A DNA stretch of 64,000 nt from CAYVTV01 sp964526475 (GCA_964526475.1 CAZGKF010000003.1:57563-121562); one strand, 5' to 3'; positions 18,901 to 26,729 are shown, numbered from the stretch's first letter. Numbers and translations: made by a program. The notes: a model not told the origin generated them from the sequence alone.

Positions 18901-18980
18901 ATAATCCCAAAAAGTATTATGGTGATGGAAAGTACAGTCGCAAGCACAGGTCGTTTGATAAATATCTCTGCAAGATTCAT
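15915..18980 (-). CDS. RND-family multidrug efflux pump (AcrB/MexB/HAE1-like)
   Basis: A 1021-residue proton-driven transporter. It begins MNLAEIFIKRPVLATVLSI, has about 12 membrane segments and two large periplasmic loops. TGLVVDDAIVVLENIY in the fourth membrane segment carries the proton-relay aspartates, and IGIVTKNGILIVEFAN is the matching TM10-11 signature. I chose the start at 18980 because an AGGAGG ribosome site lies eight bases before it; a longer frame would overlap the upstream adaptor gene. With the adaptor (14 bases upstream) and TolC-like gene it makes a complete tripartite pump. The substrate is unknown. Confidence 0.95.
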   Translation of the reverse strand: MNLAEIFIKRPVLATVLSITIILFGIIGFSFLGVREYPSVDPPVVTVSTSYPGANADVVENQITEPLEESINGIAGIRTLTSVSRDGASTITVEFEVGSNMEAAANDVRDRVSRAIRNLPPDIDPPRVVKSDADAEWIYAITIQSDRRNLLELSEIANNYFKESLQTIPGVSEIRILGERRYSIKLLIDPLKLAGYSLTPLDVRDALNRENVELPTGRIEGYGTELSVRTFGRMSTEEEFNDMIISESGGSLIRFRDIGRAVFAPHNERSILRGKNGIPMVGLAITPQAGANYIAIVDELYERIEYLKKDMPEDIILGTIIDSTITIRGAIREVRDTILIAFFLVVLVIFFFLREWRTTMIPVFTIPISLIGSFFIMYLAGYSINILTLLSIVLATGLVVDDAIVVLENIYSKIEKGMPSPEAGIKGIKEIFFAVISTTVTLVAVFLPIIFLQGLTGMLFREFGVVMSGTVIISTIVSLTLTPMMTSRWLRKRRKHSRFYERTEKFFAWLNGHYHSSLSSFLKRRWLAFVIMGVAFMMVIIIWPKIPGELAPLQDKGRLGLSAVAPEGVSFERMDKYMGGVISVIDTFSEVNAFIVITSPGFGGTGATNSGFARIGLTNTRDRRKSQQEIAGQLSGIFRNMTFARTIVTQEQTIGSSRRGGLPVQYVIQAGDIERIREILPIFLEKAEKDPAFRVVDANLRFNKPEMTITIERDRARTLGVTVRDIAETLQLYFSGQRIGYFVKGGKQYEIIGQADREFRDKPLDLSTVYVRSRNGELIQLDNLVTVSYRSSIPQIYRFNRYTSVIINADPAENYTLGQGIEAMDRIAGEVLDESYRTSLAGVSRDYQESSNTLMFAFLLALVLIYLVLSAQFESFRDPLIIMVTVPLAIGGALLSLLLLGQTLNIFSQIGMIMLIGIVTKNGILIVEFANQKKTGGQDRVNSAIEAASQRFRPVLMTSLATVLGALPIAMALGAGAKSRVSMGIVIIGGLLFALVLTLYVIPAIYTYLSGKKTNLTDNSG

Positions 18981-18993
18981 TTTTTTCCTCCTT

Positions 18994-20091
18994 TTATTCA
19001 ATGCCCATACTTATACTGGTGGTTGCAGGTTTTGGATTTAAAGGCGTTCCGTTCTGAACCTGAAGCAATCCGGTAATAACAATGCTGTCGCCAGCCTGTA
19101 TTCCTTCTGCTATCCGGATATACCTCGATGTTCTTAAACCTGGAGTAACCTTTACAGAAATCGCTCTTCCATTTTTACACAGGTATAAAAAACTACCTTC
19201 TATTTCCGTACTAAGCGCCTCCGACGGGATAAGCAGAGCATCCTCCAATCGCTCCAAAACAATACTGACACGTGCAAATGTACCTGGGATAAGATCTCCT
19301 GTTGGATTAGAGGAAATTGCACGAGCCGTAATAGTCCTTGTTTGGGGGTTCACTGAAGTCTCAACGGCATATATTTTTCCCTCAAAAATTTTCGGTGAAT
19401 TTTCCACTGTAAAATTAATTCCCATTCCATTTTTAATAATGTTGCTGTATTTTTCAGATACAGCAAACTCAATTTTTACAGTATCTGTCTGCTGAAGATT
19501 TGCAATAAGGGAATTTGCAGCAATATAACTTCCGGGGCTTACATACCGTAATCCTATTCTTCCACTGAAGGGAGCATAAATCTCCGTTTTAGCTATCTGA
19601 GCAAGGATAAGCTCCTTATCTGCTCTGATAGTTTTTAAATGGTTATGGCTTACATCATATTCTTCCAGACTTATAGCTTTTACATCCAGCAGTTTTCTTT
19701 TACGGAAAACTTCCTGCTCTGCCAGTTTCTCATTCGCTTCTATTTTATTTAACTGAGCCTTCAGTTCACTGTCATTAATTTTTAAAAGAAGCCTGCCTTT
19801 ATCCACTTGCCTGCCTTCTTCGAAATGAATGCCTGTAATCCTTCCCGGGATCTCATTTCTCAATTCCACCTTTTCATTCGCCAGAACTGAACCCGTTGCA
19901 TATATTTCATTAACAAGATGTTGGGGCTCAGCAACCATGACTTCAACAGGAACTTTTCCGCCTCCTCTGGCAGTGTCTCCGGTCAGGTTATTTTTCTTAG
20001 TGTTACATCCCGCAAGGATTGAGAAGAATAAAACAGCAGCCCCAATAATAAGTATGATAAAACCTGAAGGAAGGAAAATATTATTTTTCAT
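18994..20091 (-). CDS. RND efflux periplasmic adaptor lipoprotein (HlyD/AcrA-like)
   Basis: A 365-residue membrane-fusion protein with a hydrophobic leader and lipobox-like ILAGC, so probably lipid-anchored. The lipoyl half-motifs ELRNEIPGRITGIHFEEGRQVDKGRLLLKI and TEIYAPFSGRIGLRYVSPGSY flank a helical hairpin (KLAEQEVFRKRKLL), with beta-barrel domains after it. It links the inner-membrane pump to the outer channel. The ATG at 20091 is preferred; an in-frame GTG six bases upstream is also possible. No regulator gene is adjacent on this operon. Confidence 0.92.
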   Translation of the reverse strand: MKNNIFLPSGFIILIIGAAVLFFSILAGCNTKKNNLTGDTARGGGKVPVEVMVAEPQHLVNEIYATGSVLANEKVELRNEIPGRITGIHFEEGRQVDKGRLLLKINDSELKAQLNKIEANEKLAEQEVFRKRKLLDVKAISLEEYDVSHNHLKTIRADKELILAQIAKTEIYAPFSGRIGLRYVSPGSYIAANSLIANLQQTDTVKIEFAVSEKYSNIIKNGMGINFTVENSPKIFEGKIYAVETSVNPQTRTITARAISSNPTGDLIPGTFARVSIVLERLEDALLIPSEALSTEIEGSFLYLCKNGRAISVKVTPGLRTSRYIRIAEGIQAGDSIVITGLLQVQNGTPLNPKPATTSISMGIE

Positions 20092-20252
20092 TACCACATA
20101 TAATGTTAGAAGATTAAAACCTTTGGAATCAGATAAAACGCTAAAATTAATGATTTTATTTACGATTTATGAATGGAAAGAAATAAATAAAAGAATTTCT
20201 CACATTCTCTATTCAGACTCTTGAAGCTTTTGCCTGTAAAATATAATATTAA

Positions 20253-20273
20253 TACATTTGACAAATTATTTGT
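20253..20273 (+). promoter_or_regulatory. -7 promoter element with adjoining palindrome
   Basis: TACATTTG at 20253-20260 matches TAnnTTTG exactly. Immediately after it, ACAAAT-T-ATTTGT (20261-20273) is a perfect 13-base palindrome, at or just past the expected transcription start. It is a likely operator for the dehydrogenase gene 64 bases downstream; the regulator is unknown. Confidence 0.5.
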
Positions 20274-20336
20274 GAGAATTAAATCCTATAAAAGTTGTTT
20301 TAATGAATATCCATGTTTTAAAAGAATAAATAAAAA

Positions 20337-21383
20337 ATGAAAGCAGCCATTATAAGGGAGTATGGGAAAATAGGCATCGAAAATGTTCAGATACCTGTAT
20401 GTAAAGACGACCAGGTACTTATACAGGTAAGATATACCAGTATTTGCGGTTCAGACCAGCATCTTTTCAAGGGGGAGTTTCATCCCAGGACAAAATTACC
20501 TCTGATCCCGGGGCATGAATTTGCAGGTGTGGTAGCTGATACTGGCAAAAATGTACAAGGATTTACTGTTGGAGAAAAAGTTACAGTTGACCCGATTATA
20601 TGGTGCGGGAAATGTATCGCTTGCAGGGAAAAGCATTATCCTGCATGTATTTCCCTGAAATTATTAGGTATTGATATGGATGGGGGATTTGCAGAATATA
20701 TTGCAGTGGCTCCACACATGGTTCATAAAGTACCTTCTCATATCTCTGATTACCATGCTGCTCTTGTTGAAATTTTGTCAATCGGATTTCATGCTGTTAC
20801 CAGAGCCGGATTAAAAAAGGATGATGATATCCTTATCACCGGAAGCGGAAAAGTAGGAAATTCTATCCTGCATGCCGCAAAAACAATTACTTCCGGTAAG
20901 ATTTTCATTTCCGACATTCTGGATTCCAGGCTTAAGATCGCCGGATCTGCATTCCCTGATGTTCATCCTATCAACATCACTCATACCGATACAGTTGCTG
21001 AAGTAATGAAATTTACAAATGGTAAAGGAGTAGATATTGCTTTCGAAGCTGTTGGTCATGAGGTGGCTGTTGAAGGAAGGGATAATCCTGTCAGAACATG
21101 CATTAAATCAATTAAGGGAGGCGGAAAGGTGTGTGTTTTGGGACTATCAGATCATACTACAGCTTTATTGATGAAAGAGCTGATATGGAAAGAAGCCCAG
21201 ATCATTGCTTCAAGAGTAAGTCATGGTGAATTTTCCCGGGTTATTGAAGCGCTTGACAAAAGGATACTTAATCCCGAATCTATGATTACCGGTGTTCTGA
21301 ATCTCGAGGAAGCAATGAAGGGATTTGAATTACTGGAAAAAGAACCGGAAAATCATTTAAAAATACTCCTTAAATTAGTATAA
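20337..21383 (+). CDS. zinc-dependent medium-chain alcohol/polyol dehydrogenase
   Basis: A 348-residue MDR-family dehydrogenase. Catalytic zinc ligands are in TSICGSDQHL and PGHEFAGVV; the structural zinc site is CGKCIACREKHYPAC (about residues 91-105). The Rossmann signature is GSGKVGNSILHAAK and an acidic SD follows the second strand, suggesting NAD(H) use. The closest-looking families are sorbitol/threonine dehydrogenases, but substrate residues are not decisive. It is a single gene with its own promoter and lies upstream of the [FeFe] hydrogenase operon, so a fermentative alcohol role is possible but unproved. Confidence 0.85.
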   Translation: MKAAIIREYGKIGIENVQIPVCKDDQVLIQVRYTSICGSDQHLFKGEFHPRTKLPLIPGHEFAGVVADTGKNVQGFTVGEKVTVDPIIWCGKCIACREKHYPACISLKLLGIDMDGGFAEYIAVAPHMVHKVPSHISDYHAALVEILSIGFHAVTRAGLKKDDDILITGSGKVGNSILHAAKTITSGKIFISDILDSRLKIAGSAFPDVHPINITHTDTVAEVMKFTNGKGVDIAFEAVGHEVAVEGRDNPVRTCIKSIKGGGKVCVLGLSDHTTALLMKELIWKEAQIIASRVSHGEFSRVIEALDKRILNPESMITGVLNLEEAMKGFELLEKEPENHLKILLKLV

Positions 21384-21390
21384 CAGTTAA

Positions 21391-21406
21391 CCAGGAAAGT
21401 TCCTGG
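21391..21406 (+). terminator. tight hairpin after the dehydrogenase gene
   Basis: CCAGGAA-AG-TTCCTGG forms a near-perfect stem eight bases after the stop codon. There is no T-run right after it, so it may act as a weak terminator or RNA-stabilising hairpin. Confidence 0.4.
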
Positions 21407-21482
21407 ACGGATATACATTACCCGCACACTTTTATTTAGATTGATTATTAATATACCCTTTATCCGTAAAAATTATTTCTTA

Positions 21483-21500
21483 TTGTTATTCTTTTCACAA
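21483..21500. promoter_or_regulatory. candidate Rex operator at the [FeFe] hydrogenase promoter
   Basis: TTGTTA-TTCTTT-TCACAA matches the Rex consensus TTGTGA-N6-TCACAA in 11 of 12 arm positions. It lies eight bases before a perfect -7 element and 93 bases before hydC, that is, over the expected -33 region. A Rex gene with a perfect operator is in the same window. Confidence 0.65.
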
Positions 21501-21508
21501 TAAACAAT

Positions 21509-21516
21509 TAAATTTG
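21509..21516 (+). promoter_or_regulatory. -7 promoter element of the hydCBA operon
   Basis: TAAATTTG, an exact TAnnTTTG match, just downstream of the candidate Rex operator. The transcript would have a leader of about 70-75 bases before hydC. Confidence 0.6.
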
Positions 21517-21593
21517 CCGTCAATTACTGTTATTTCTATAACAGTAAAAACAAAAATAACATTATAGATTTTTTTAACTAAAATAATAAGGAC

Positions 21594-22058
21594 ATGTCTG
21601 AAAGTAATGATTTGGTGAAAAAGCTGGCTGATAAGCATGGAAGAAAGAGGGAGAATCTAATCCCCATACTTCAGGAACTTATCGAACAAAAAAATTATTT
21701 AACTGATGAGGCAATGGTTGATGTTGCAAAAGAGCTGGATATCTCTGCTGCGGATGTTTTCGGCACAGCTTCTTTTTACACATTTCTGGATACGGAAATA
21801 AGGGGGAAATTTATCATCAGGATTTGTAAGACAATAAGTTGTGCCATGAAGGGAAAGATCGAGGTGCTTCATGCAATAGAAGATACCTTAAAACTCAAAG
21901 TAGGTGAAACTTCTTCTGATAATAAATTTACACTTCTTGAAACAAACTGTATTGGATGGTGTCACAAAGCCCCTGCTATGCTAATAAATGACACTCCATA
22001 TACCAATCTTACACCGGAAAAAGTAACTGATATCCTTCAGGAGTATATAAAAAGGTAA
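21594..22058 (+). CDS. hydC: NADH-linked [FeFe] hydrogenase gamma subunit (HydC/NuoE-like)
   Basis: A 154-residue NuoE-type thioredoxin-fold protein that binds one [2Fe-2S] cluster through C78, C83, C119 and C123 (motifs ICKTISC and NCIGWC). The N-terminal helical region (ENLIPILQELIEQKNYLTDEAM) is typical. It is the first gene of a three-gene operon with a NuoF-like and a hydrogenase subunit (33 and 20 base gaps). In the complex it sits beside the flavin subunit and takes part in NADH electron transfer. The leader holds a promoter and a Rex-like operator. Confidence 0.93.
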   Translation: MSESNDLVKKLADKHGRKRENLIPILQELIEQKNYLTDEAMVDVAKELDISAADVFGTASFYTFLDTEIRGKFIIRICKTISCAMKGKIEVLHAIEDTLKLKVGETSSDNKFTLLETNCIGWCHKAPAMLINDTPYTNLTPEKVTDILQEYIKR

Positions 22059-22090
22059 ACTGATTATTAACAGAAAACATATTACAAGAT

Positions 22091-23251
22091 ATGAAAAGTA
22101 GTGCATTAAAAAGAGTGGATTTGATTTTTGAGAAGGCAAATGTTAAGGAAATCCTTACGAAATCTCTTAAAAGAAAGCCAGCAGATATTATTCAGGACAT
22201 ATTGGAATCGGGTTTAAGGGGAAGGGGCGGAGCCGGATTCCCAACGGGTTTAAAATGGCGTTATACTGCGGCAGAAAAAGAACCGGTAAAATACGTTGTA
22301 TGTAATGCTGACGAGGGAGAACCTGGCACCTTTAAAGACCGGCAGATTCTTGATGAAGTACCCCGTAAGGTTTTTGGAGGCATGGCTATTACAGGTTATG
22401 CTATAGGAGCCAAAGAGGGTTATGTCTATCTCAGGGGTGAATACAGGTTTTTATTACCAAAACTTGAGGAAGAGTTGGATCTGTTTCATAGTTTATTAAA
22501 GGAATTGAAATTGGATTTCCAAATACATATTCGCCTTGGCAGTGGAGCCTATATATGCGGAGAAGAAAGTGCATTATTCGAATCTATTGAAGGTTACAGG
22601 GGTGAACCAAGAAATAAACCTCCCTATCCTACAGTTTCCGGTCTTTTTGGTAAACCCACAGTAATAAATAATGTGGAAACGCTTGTATATGCTATTATGG
22701 TGTGTGCTCACGGAGCGGAATATTTCAAGGCACTCGGTACCAAAGATTCCCGCGGGTCAAAAGTATTTTCAGTTTCAGGAGATACTCCTAAACCCGGAAT
22801 ATATGAACTGGAACTTGGAATGACAGTGGAAAGGTTTGTTGAAGAATTCGGGGATGGTGATACCAAAGCTGTTCAGGTTGGTGGAGCATCGGGTTTTTGT
22901 GTACCACGCAAAAAATTCAGGGAAACGATAATTGGTTTTGAAGGAGTTCCTACAGGAGGATCTATGAAACTCTTCAACAGTTCACGTTCCATGTATAATG
23001 TTCTACATAATTATCTTGATTTCTTCACTGAAGAATCTTGCGGCCAGTGCACCCCATGCCGGGTCGGGTGTCAGCAGCTGTTAATTGGTGTTGAATCGGT
23101 TAAAAAAGGTGATAAGCATTCAAGGTATCTTGATGAGCTCGTAAAACTTGCCGGGACCATGAAGGTTGCTTCCAAATGCGGATTGGGACAGTCCGTTGGA
23201 AATGCCTTTAAATCTATTGTTGAAAATTTCAAAGAAGAAATCATTTATTAA
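22091..23251 (+). CDS. hydB: NADH-binding flavin subunit of [FeFe] hydrogenase (HydB/NuoF-like, short form)
   Basis: A 386-residue NuoF-like protein. GLRGRGGAGFPTGLKW and ADEGEPGTFKDR form the FMN/NADH site, CGEESAL is conserved, and ESCGQCTPCRVG (about residue 316) plus SKCGLGQ bind the [4Fe-4S] cluster. Known electron-bifurcating HydB proteins are about 600 residues, with an N-terminal [2Fe-2S] domain and a C-terminal two-[4Fe-4S] domain; both are absent here, as the protein ends soon after GNAF. I infer an NADH-dependent enzyme that may not bifurcate. Its place between hydC and hydA is the usual order. Confidence 0.93.
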   Translation: MKSSALKRVDLIFEKANVKEILTKSLKRKPADIIQDILESGLRGRGGAGFPTGLKWRYTAAEKEPVKYVVCNADEGEPGTFKDRQILDEVPRKVFGGMAITGYAIGAKEGYVYLRGEYRFLLPKLEEELDLFHSLLKELKLDFQIHIRLGSGAYICGEESALFESIEGYRGEPRNKPPYPTVSGLFGKPTVINNVETLVYAIMVCAHGAEYFKALGTKDSRGSKVFSVSGDTPKPGIYELELGMTVERFVEEFGDGDTKAVQVGGASGFCVPRKKFRETIIGFEGVPTGGSMKLFNSSRSMYNVLHNYLDFFTEESCGQCTPCRVGCQQLLIGVESVKKGDKHSRYLDELVKLAGTMKVASKCGLGQSVGNAFKSIVENFKEEIIY

Positions 23252-23271
23252 CCAAATAAAGCATAAAAAAA

Positions 23272-25053
23272 ATGATAAATCTTACTATAAACGATCTTCC
23301 TGTATCTGTTAAACCTGGTACTACAATCCTGGAAGCCGCAAAAAAACTTAATTTCAGAATACCTACTCTTTGTAATCATGACGACCTTTGTGTTGCAGGG
23401 AACTGCCGCGTTTGTGTTGTAGAACAGGAAGGGGCAAAAGCTTTGGTAGCTGCCTGTGCGGTACCGGTAAATGAAAATATGTCAATCCATACTAATACCC
23501 TTACTGTAAGGACAGCCAGAAAGCACATTATAGAATTATTGCTTTCGGAACATACTGCCGATTGTACCAAGTGTTACAAAAACGGTAACTGTGAATTGCA
23601 AAATCTGGCTAATGAATATAGTGTTGGAGACCATATCCTTATTGATCTTGCCGCCCTCAAGAATTTCACCATTGATAACTATTCTCCGTCAATTATCAAA
23701 GACGATGGAAAATGTATCCGTTGCCAGCGTTGTGTAAGAACATGTGCTGAACTACAGGGCGTTAATGCACTTGCTGTGGCCCATAAAGGAGCGGAGCAGA
23801 AGATAAGCAGTTTTCTGGATAAACCTTTGATAGAAGTTGTTTGTACCAATTGCGGACAATGTATTAACCGTTGCCCTACCGGCGCACTGGTTGAAAAAAC
23901 ATACATTGATGAGGTATGGGATGCTATCCTTGATCCAGGGAAACATGTGGTTGTTCAAACCGCACCGGCTGTAAGGATAGGTATCGCTGAGGCACTTGGG
24001 CTTGGTGTCGGGGAAAGATCTACCGGGAAAATGGTTGCAGCTCTTAAACGTCTTGGTTTTGACAGTGTACTGGACACGGATTTTACAGCTGATCTAACTA
24101 TAATTGAAGAAGGAACGGAACTGCTTTCCAGGCTTAAAAAAGCTATTGTGGAAAAAGACCCTTCTGTTGCATTACCAATGACAACTTCCTGTTCTCCGGG
24201 ATGGGTAAAATTTATTGAACATACATTCCCTGAGTTTCTTCCCAATGTTTCTACTTGTAAATCGCCTCAACAGATGTTCGGGGCACTTGCAAAAACTTAT
24301 TACGCACAGAAAAGAGGAATAAATCCAAAAGATATTGTCAGTGTTTCCATAATGCCATGCACTGCCAAAAAGTTTGAAGCTGACAGACCGGAAATGCGAT
24401 CCAGCGGGTATAAAGATGTTGATTATGTATTGACAACCCGTGAGTTTGCAAAAATGATAAAGCAGGCAGGTGTGAACTTCGCAAAACTGGAAGACATGAA
24501 ATATGACAGTATTATGGGTGAGTCAACAGGTGCAGGTGTTATTTTCGGCGCCACCGGCGGTGTAATGGAAGCTGCTCTCAGAACTGTTTATGAGATTGTT
24601 ACAGGGCGGCCTGTACCTTTCGATAATCTGAATATTACTCCCGTAAGAGGTTTGGATGGAGTACGGTCGGCTAAGGTCAAAATAGAAGGCTGCAAACCGG
24701 AATGGAGTTTTCTTGAAGGAGTTGAAGTTAACTGTGCTGTTGCTCATGGCCTGGTAAATGCAAAAGAAGTCATGCAGTCAGTGAAAAGCGGCAAACAACA
24801 ATTTCATTTTATAGAGATCATGGCATGCCCGGGTGGATGTCTCGGTGGAGGTGGTCAACCTATCCCAACCAACTTCGCAATTAGAAAAAAGCGTACGGAA
24901 GCAATTTATGAAGAGGATATGCAAATGGCAATAAGGAAATCACATGAAAATCCCGAAATTACAATGATCTACAAGGATTTCCTGGGTAAACCCAACGGAC
25001 ATAAATCACACGAACTTCTTCATACGCATTATACGGAAAGGTTAAGGCACTAG
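23272..25053 (+). CDS. hydA: catalytic subunit of trimeric [FeFe] hydrogenase
   Basis: A 593-residue [FeFe] hydrogenase of the modular M3/group A3 type. The N-terminus has a [2Fe-2S] ferredoxin domain (C34, C45, C48, C62), then a His-ligated [4Fe-4S] motif (HTADCTKCYKNGNC) and two [4Fe-4S] clusters (CIRCQRCVRTC; CTNCGQCINRCP). The H-cluster motifs are all intact: TSCSPGWVKF (about 305), MPCTAKKFE (about 361) and MACPGGCLGGGGQP (about 517), followed by the C-terminal small-subunit-like tail. It makes or uses H2 in the cytoplasm with NADH through HydB/HydC. The maturases HydE, HydF and HydG are not in the window and must be elsewhere. Confidence 0.96.
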   Translation: MINLTINDLPVSVKPGTTILEAAKKLNFRIPTLCNHDDLCVAGNCRVCVVEQEGAKALVAACAVPVNENMSIHTNTLTVRTARKHIIELLLSEHTADCTKCYKNGNCELQNLANEYSVGDHILIDLAALKNFTIDNYSPSIIKDDGKCIRCQRCVRTCAELQGVNALAVAHKGAEQKISSFLDKPLIEVVCTNCGQCINRCPTGALVEKTYIDEVWDAILDPGKHVVVQTAPAVRIGIAEALGLGVGERSTGKMVAALKRLGFDSVLDTDFTADLTIIEEGTELLSRLKKAIVEKDPSVALPMTTSCSPGWVKFIEHTFPEFLPNVSTCKSPQQMFGALAKTYYAQKRGINPKDIVSVSIMPCTAKKFEADRPEMRSSGYKDVDYVLTTREFAKMIKQAGVNFAKLEDMKYDSIMGESTGAGVIFGATGGVMEAALRTVYEIVTGRPVPFDNLNITPVRGLDGVRSAKVKIEGCKPEWSFLEGVEVNCAVAHGLVNAKEVMQSVKSGKQQFHFIEIMACPGGCLGGGGQPIPTNFAIRKKRTEAIYEEDMQMAIRKSHENPEITMIYKDFLGKPNGHKSHELLHTHYTERLRH

Positions 25054-25082
25054 TAATATTTCATTAGTTTTTTATTCAAGCA

Positions 25083-25796
25083 TTACAATCCAAGAAATTC
25101 AATAAAAATACCGCACACGAAAATTGTTGCGCCTGCTATTGCATGCATGTATCTTTCAAAATTTACATGAATTAAAAATCTGATACCATAATGCATTAAT
25201 GCAACTATTGTAAGCATTGTAATTATTGTTGCAGATGCAAAAGCAAGACTTACAAGGATCATGTCTGAAGTATTCCCTTTTGCTGCAGGATAAAGAAATA
25301 GTGGTATAAAAGGTTCACAAGGGCCGAAAATAAATATTATGAATAATACCCATGGGGTAAGTTCCTTCATGTTTTTTTTGTCATGAAAATGCGAATGCTC
25401 ATCCAGGTGTTTATGTTGGTGAGTGTGATACATGCCGTTGGTATGATAATGCAAATGTATATGTTCCTTTTGTTTTATTGCTTTTCTTAATCCCCAGAAA
25501 AAATATACAAGACCAAAAGCTATCATCATCCACGCCGCTATTGAGCCTCTTGAAGTTTCAACAGCGATCAGACCGGTGAGTCCGGCACCAATTAATATGC
25601 CTGCAAAACCTATAAGAATTGAACTTCCCACATGTCCCACCCCACAAAGAAAAGTTATAATAATAGTTTTCCGGAAAGACCATTTTCCTGCTCTTGCCAG
25701 AACTATGAAAGGAATATAATGGTCAGGGCCGACCAATGTATGAAAAAACCCAACAGAAAAGGCTGATAAAACCAATATTGTAATTTCCTGATCCAT
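25083..25796 (-). CDS. NicO/UreH-like nickel transporter with His-rich loop
   Basis: A 237-residue membrane protein with about six membrane segments. The first segment carries FFHTLVGPDHYIPF, like the His/Asp nickel-binding signature of NiCoT/NicO transporters, and FLCGVGHVGSS is a second His-containing motif. A loop at about residues 112-146 has 11 histidines, as expected for binding of transition metals. It is the last gene of the [NiFe] hydrogenase operon on this strand, so nickel supply to that enzyme is the natural role. Export or cobalt transport cannot be excluded from sequence alone. Confidence 0.8.
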   Translation of the reverse strand: MDQEITILVLSAFSVGFFHTLVGPDHYIPFIVLARAGKWSFRKTIIITFLCGVGHVGSSILIGFAGILIGAGLTGLIAVETSRGSIAAWMMIAFGLVYFFWGLRKAIKQKEHIHLHYHTNGMYHTHQHKHLDEHSHFHDKKNMKELTPWVLFIIFIFGPCEPFIPLFLYPAAKGNTSDMILVSLAFASATIITMLTIVALMHYGIRFLIHVNFERYMHAIAGATIFVCGIFIEFLGL

Positions 25797-25823
25797 GATT
25801 TTCTTAATTTCCGGATGTAAGAA

Positions 25824-26234
25824 TTACAAATACTTTTTATCCTCCTCGGGAATATCAAAATACTTCATATACCTTTCTGCATCAGGCCCGGTTTGTTCTA
25901 TTTGTTTATCTTTTATTACATATGTACATTGTTCTTCTGCAATATTTGAAAAGAAAACATCGTATTCACTATTATCACTGTCTACCATAATAATCCTTGC
26001 CAGGTTTGGTTTATCTTCTACGTTAAGCCTTGCATGACATATCGGGCAATAAATGGTATATTCATCACCAGGTTCAATCCTGAAAGAAGGATGAGTAATT
26101 TTTGTATAATCGCCAATTTTGGGATCGAGAAACATTAAGCCCTTTTCATGGGATTTTGTTTTTACAGAAATCACAATATTGCTCACAAGTCTCATGTGAC
26201 CTCTGCAAAGCGGACATAAATAATCTTTTGCCAT
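25824..26234 (-). CDS. two-CxxC zinc-ribbon protein of the [NiFe] hydrogenase operon
   Basis: A 136-residue soluble protein with two widely spaced cysteine pairs, CPLCRGHM at residue 7 and CPICHARL near residue 62, fitting one zinc-ribbon. Between them are beta-rich segments (LVSNIVISVKT, SFRIEPGDEYTIY). It follows the maturation protease gene by two bases and precedes the nickel transporter, within the same compact operon. I do not recognise a named family. An accessory or assembly role for the hydrogenase is inferred only from position. Confidence 0.65.
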   Translation of the reverse strand: MAKDYLCPLCRGHMRLVSNIVISVKTKSHEKGLMFLDPKIGDYTKITHPSFRIEPGDEYTIYCPICHARLNVEDKPNLARIIMVDSDNSEYDVFFSNIAEEQCTYVIKDKQIEQTGPDAERYMKYFDIPEEDKKYL

Positions 26235-26236
26235 TG

Positions 26237-26725
26237 TTAAACCTCCTTATTAATTTGGTTAATAATTGATTTAGCCGTTTTAGAAACAATATATGAAATT
26301 GTTTCACCGAAATCAAGTTTTTCAGGTTGTATTCCTAAAAGAAATACGGGCATAGAAAAAAAATCTGACCATCTTTTCAGGGAGATATTATGTGTGTTAA
26401 ATGTAAAATCATTGATATTATTAAGCGATAATAATTTATATGTCCCCGGGTCTGAGTTCATGTCCACACAGTCTATTAAAACCAGTATATCGTGATGAAT
26501 ACTATTTATTTTGCCTATGTAATTTTCTATACTAACTTCAACTGTCAGTGCTTCAACATTTTTTGTTTTGATAATGTTTTTCCCAATAAATACCCCTACT
26601 CCGTCATCGCTTCTCAAAACATTTCCTATGCCAACAAACAGAATTTTTTTATTTGTTGAATGTATTAATTGCTTAAGTTTTATTTCAGCGAACGGCAGAA
26701 TTCCGGATGATCTCATGTTTGCCAT
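26237..26725 (-). CDS. [NiFe] hydrogenase maturation protease (HycI/HyaD family)
   Basis: A 162-residue endopeptidase with the signature FVGIGNVLRSDDGVGVFIG, VLIDCVDM and THNISL. The acidic residue in RSDDG, the Asp in LIDCVD and the His in THNIS correspond to the nickel-sensing ligands of HybD/HycI. LLGIQPEKLDFGE is also family-typical. It should clip the C-terminal tail of the operon's large subunit after the DPCxxCTER motif once nickel is inserted; that subunit does carry such a tail. A start at an internal Met (26716) is equally possible. Confidence 0.9.
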   Translation of the reverse strand: MANMRSSGILPFAEIKLKQLIHSTNKKILFVGIGNVLRSDDGVGVFIGKNIIKTKNVEALTVEVSIENYIGKINSIHHDILVLIDCVDMNSDPGTYKLLSLNNINDFTFNTHNISLKRWSDFFSMPVFLLGIQPEKLDFGETISYIVSKTAKSIINQINKEV

Positions 26726-26729
26726 ATTT

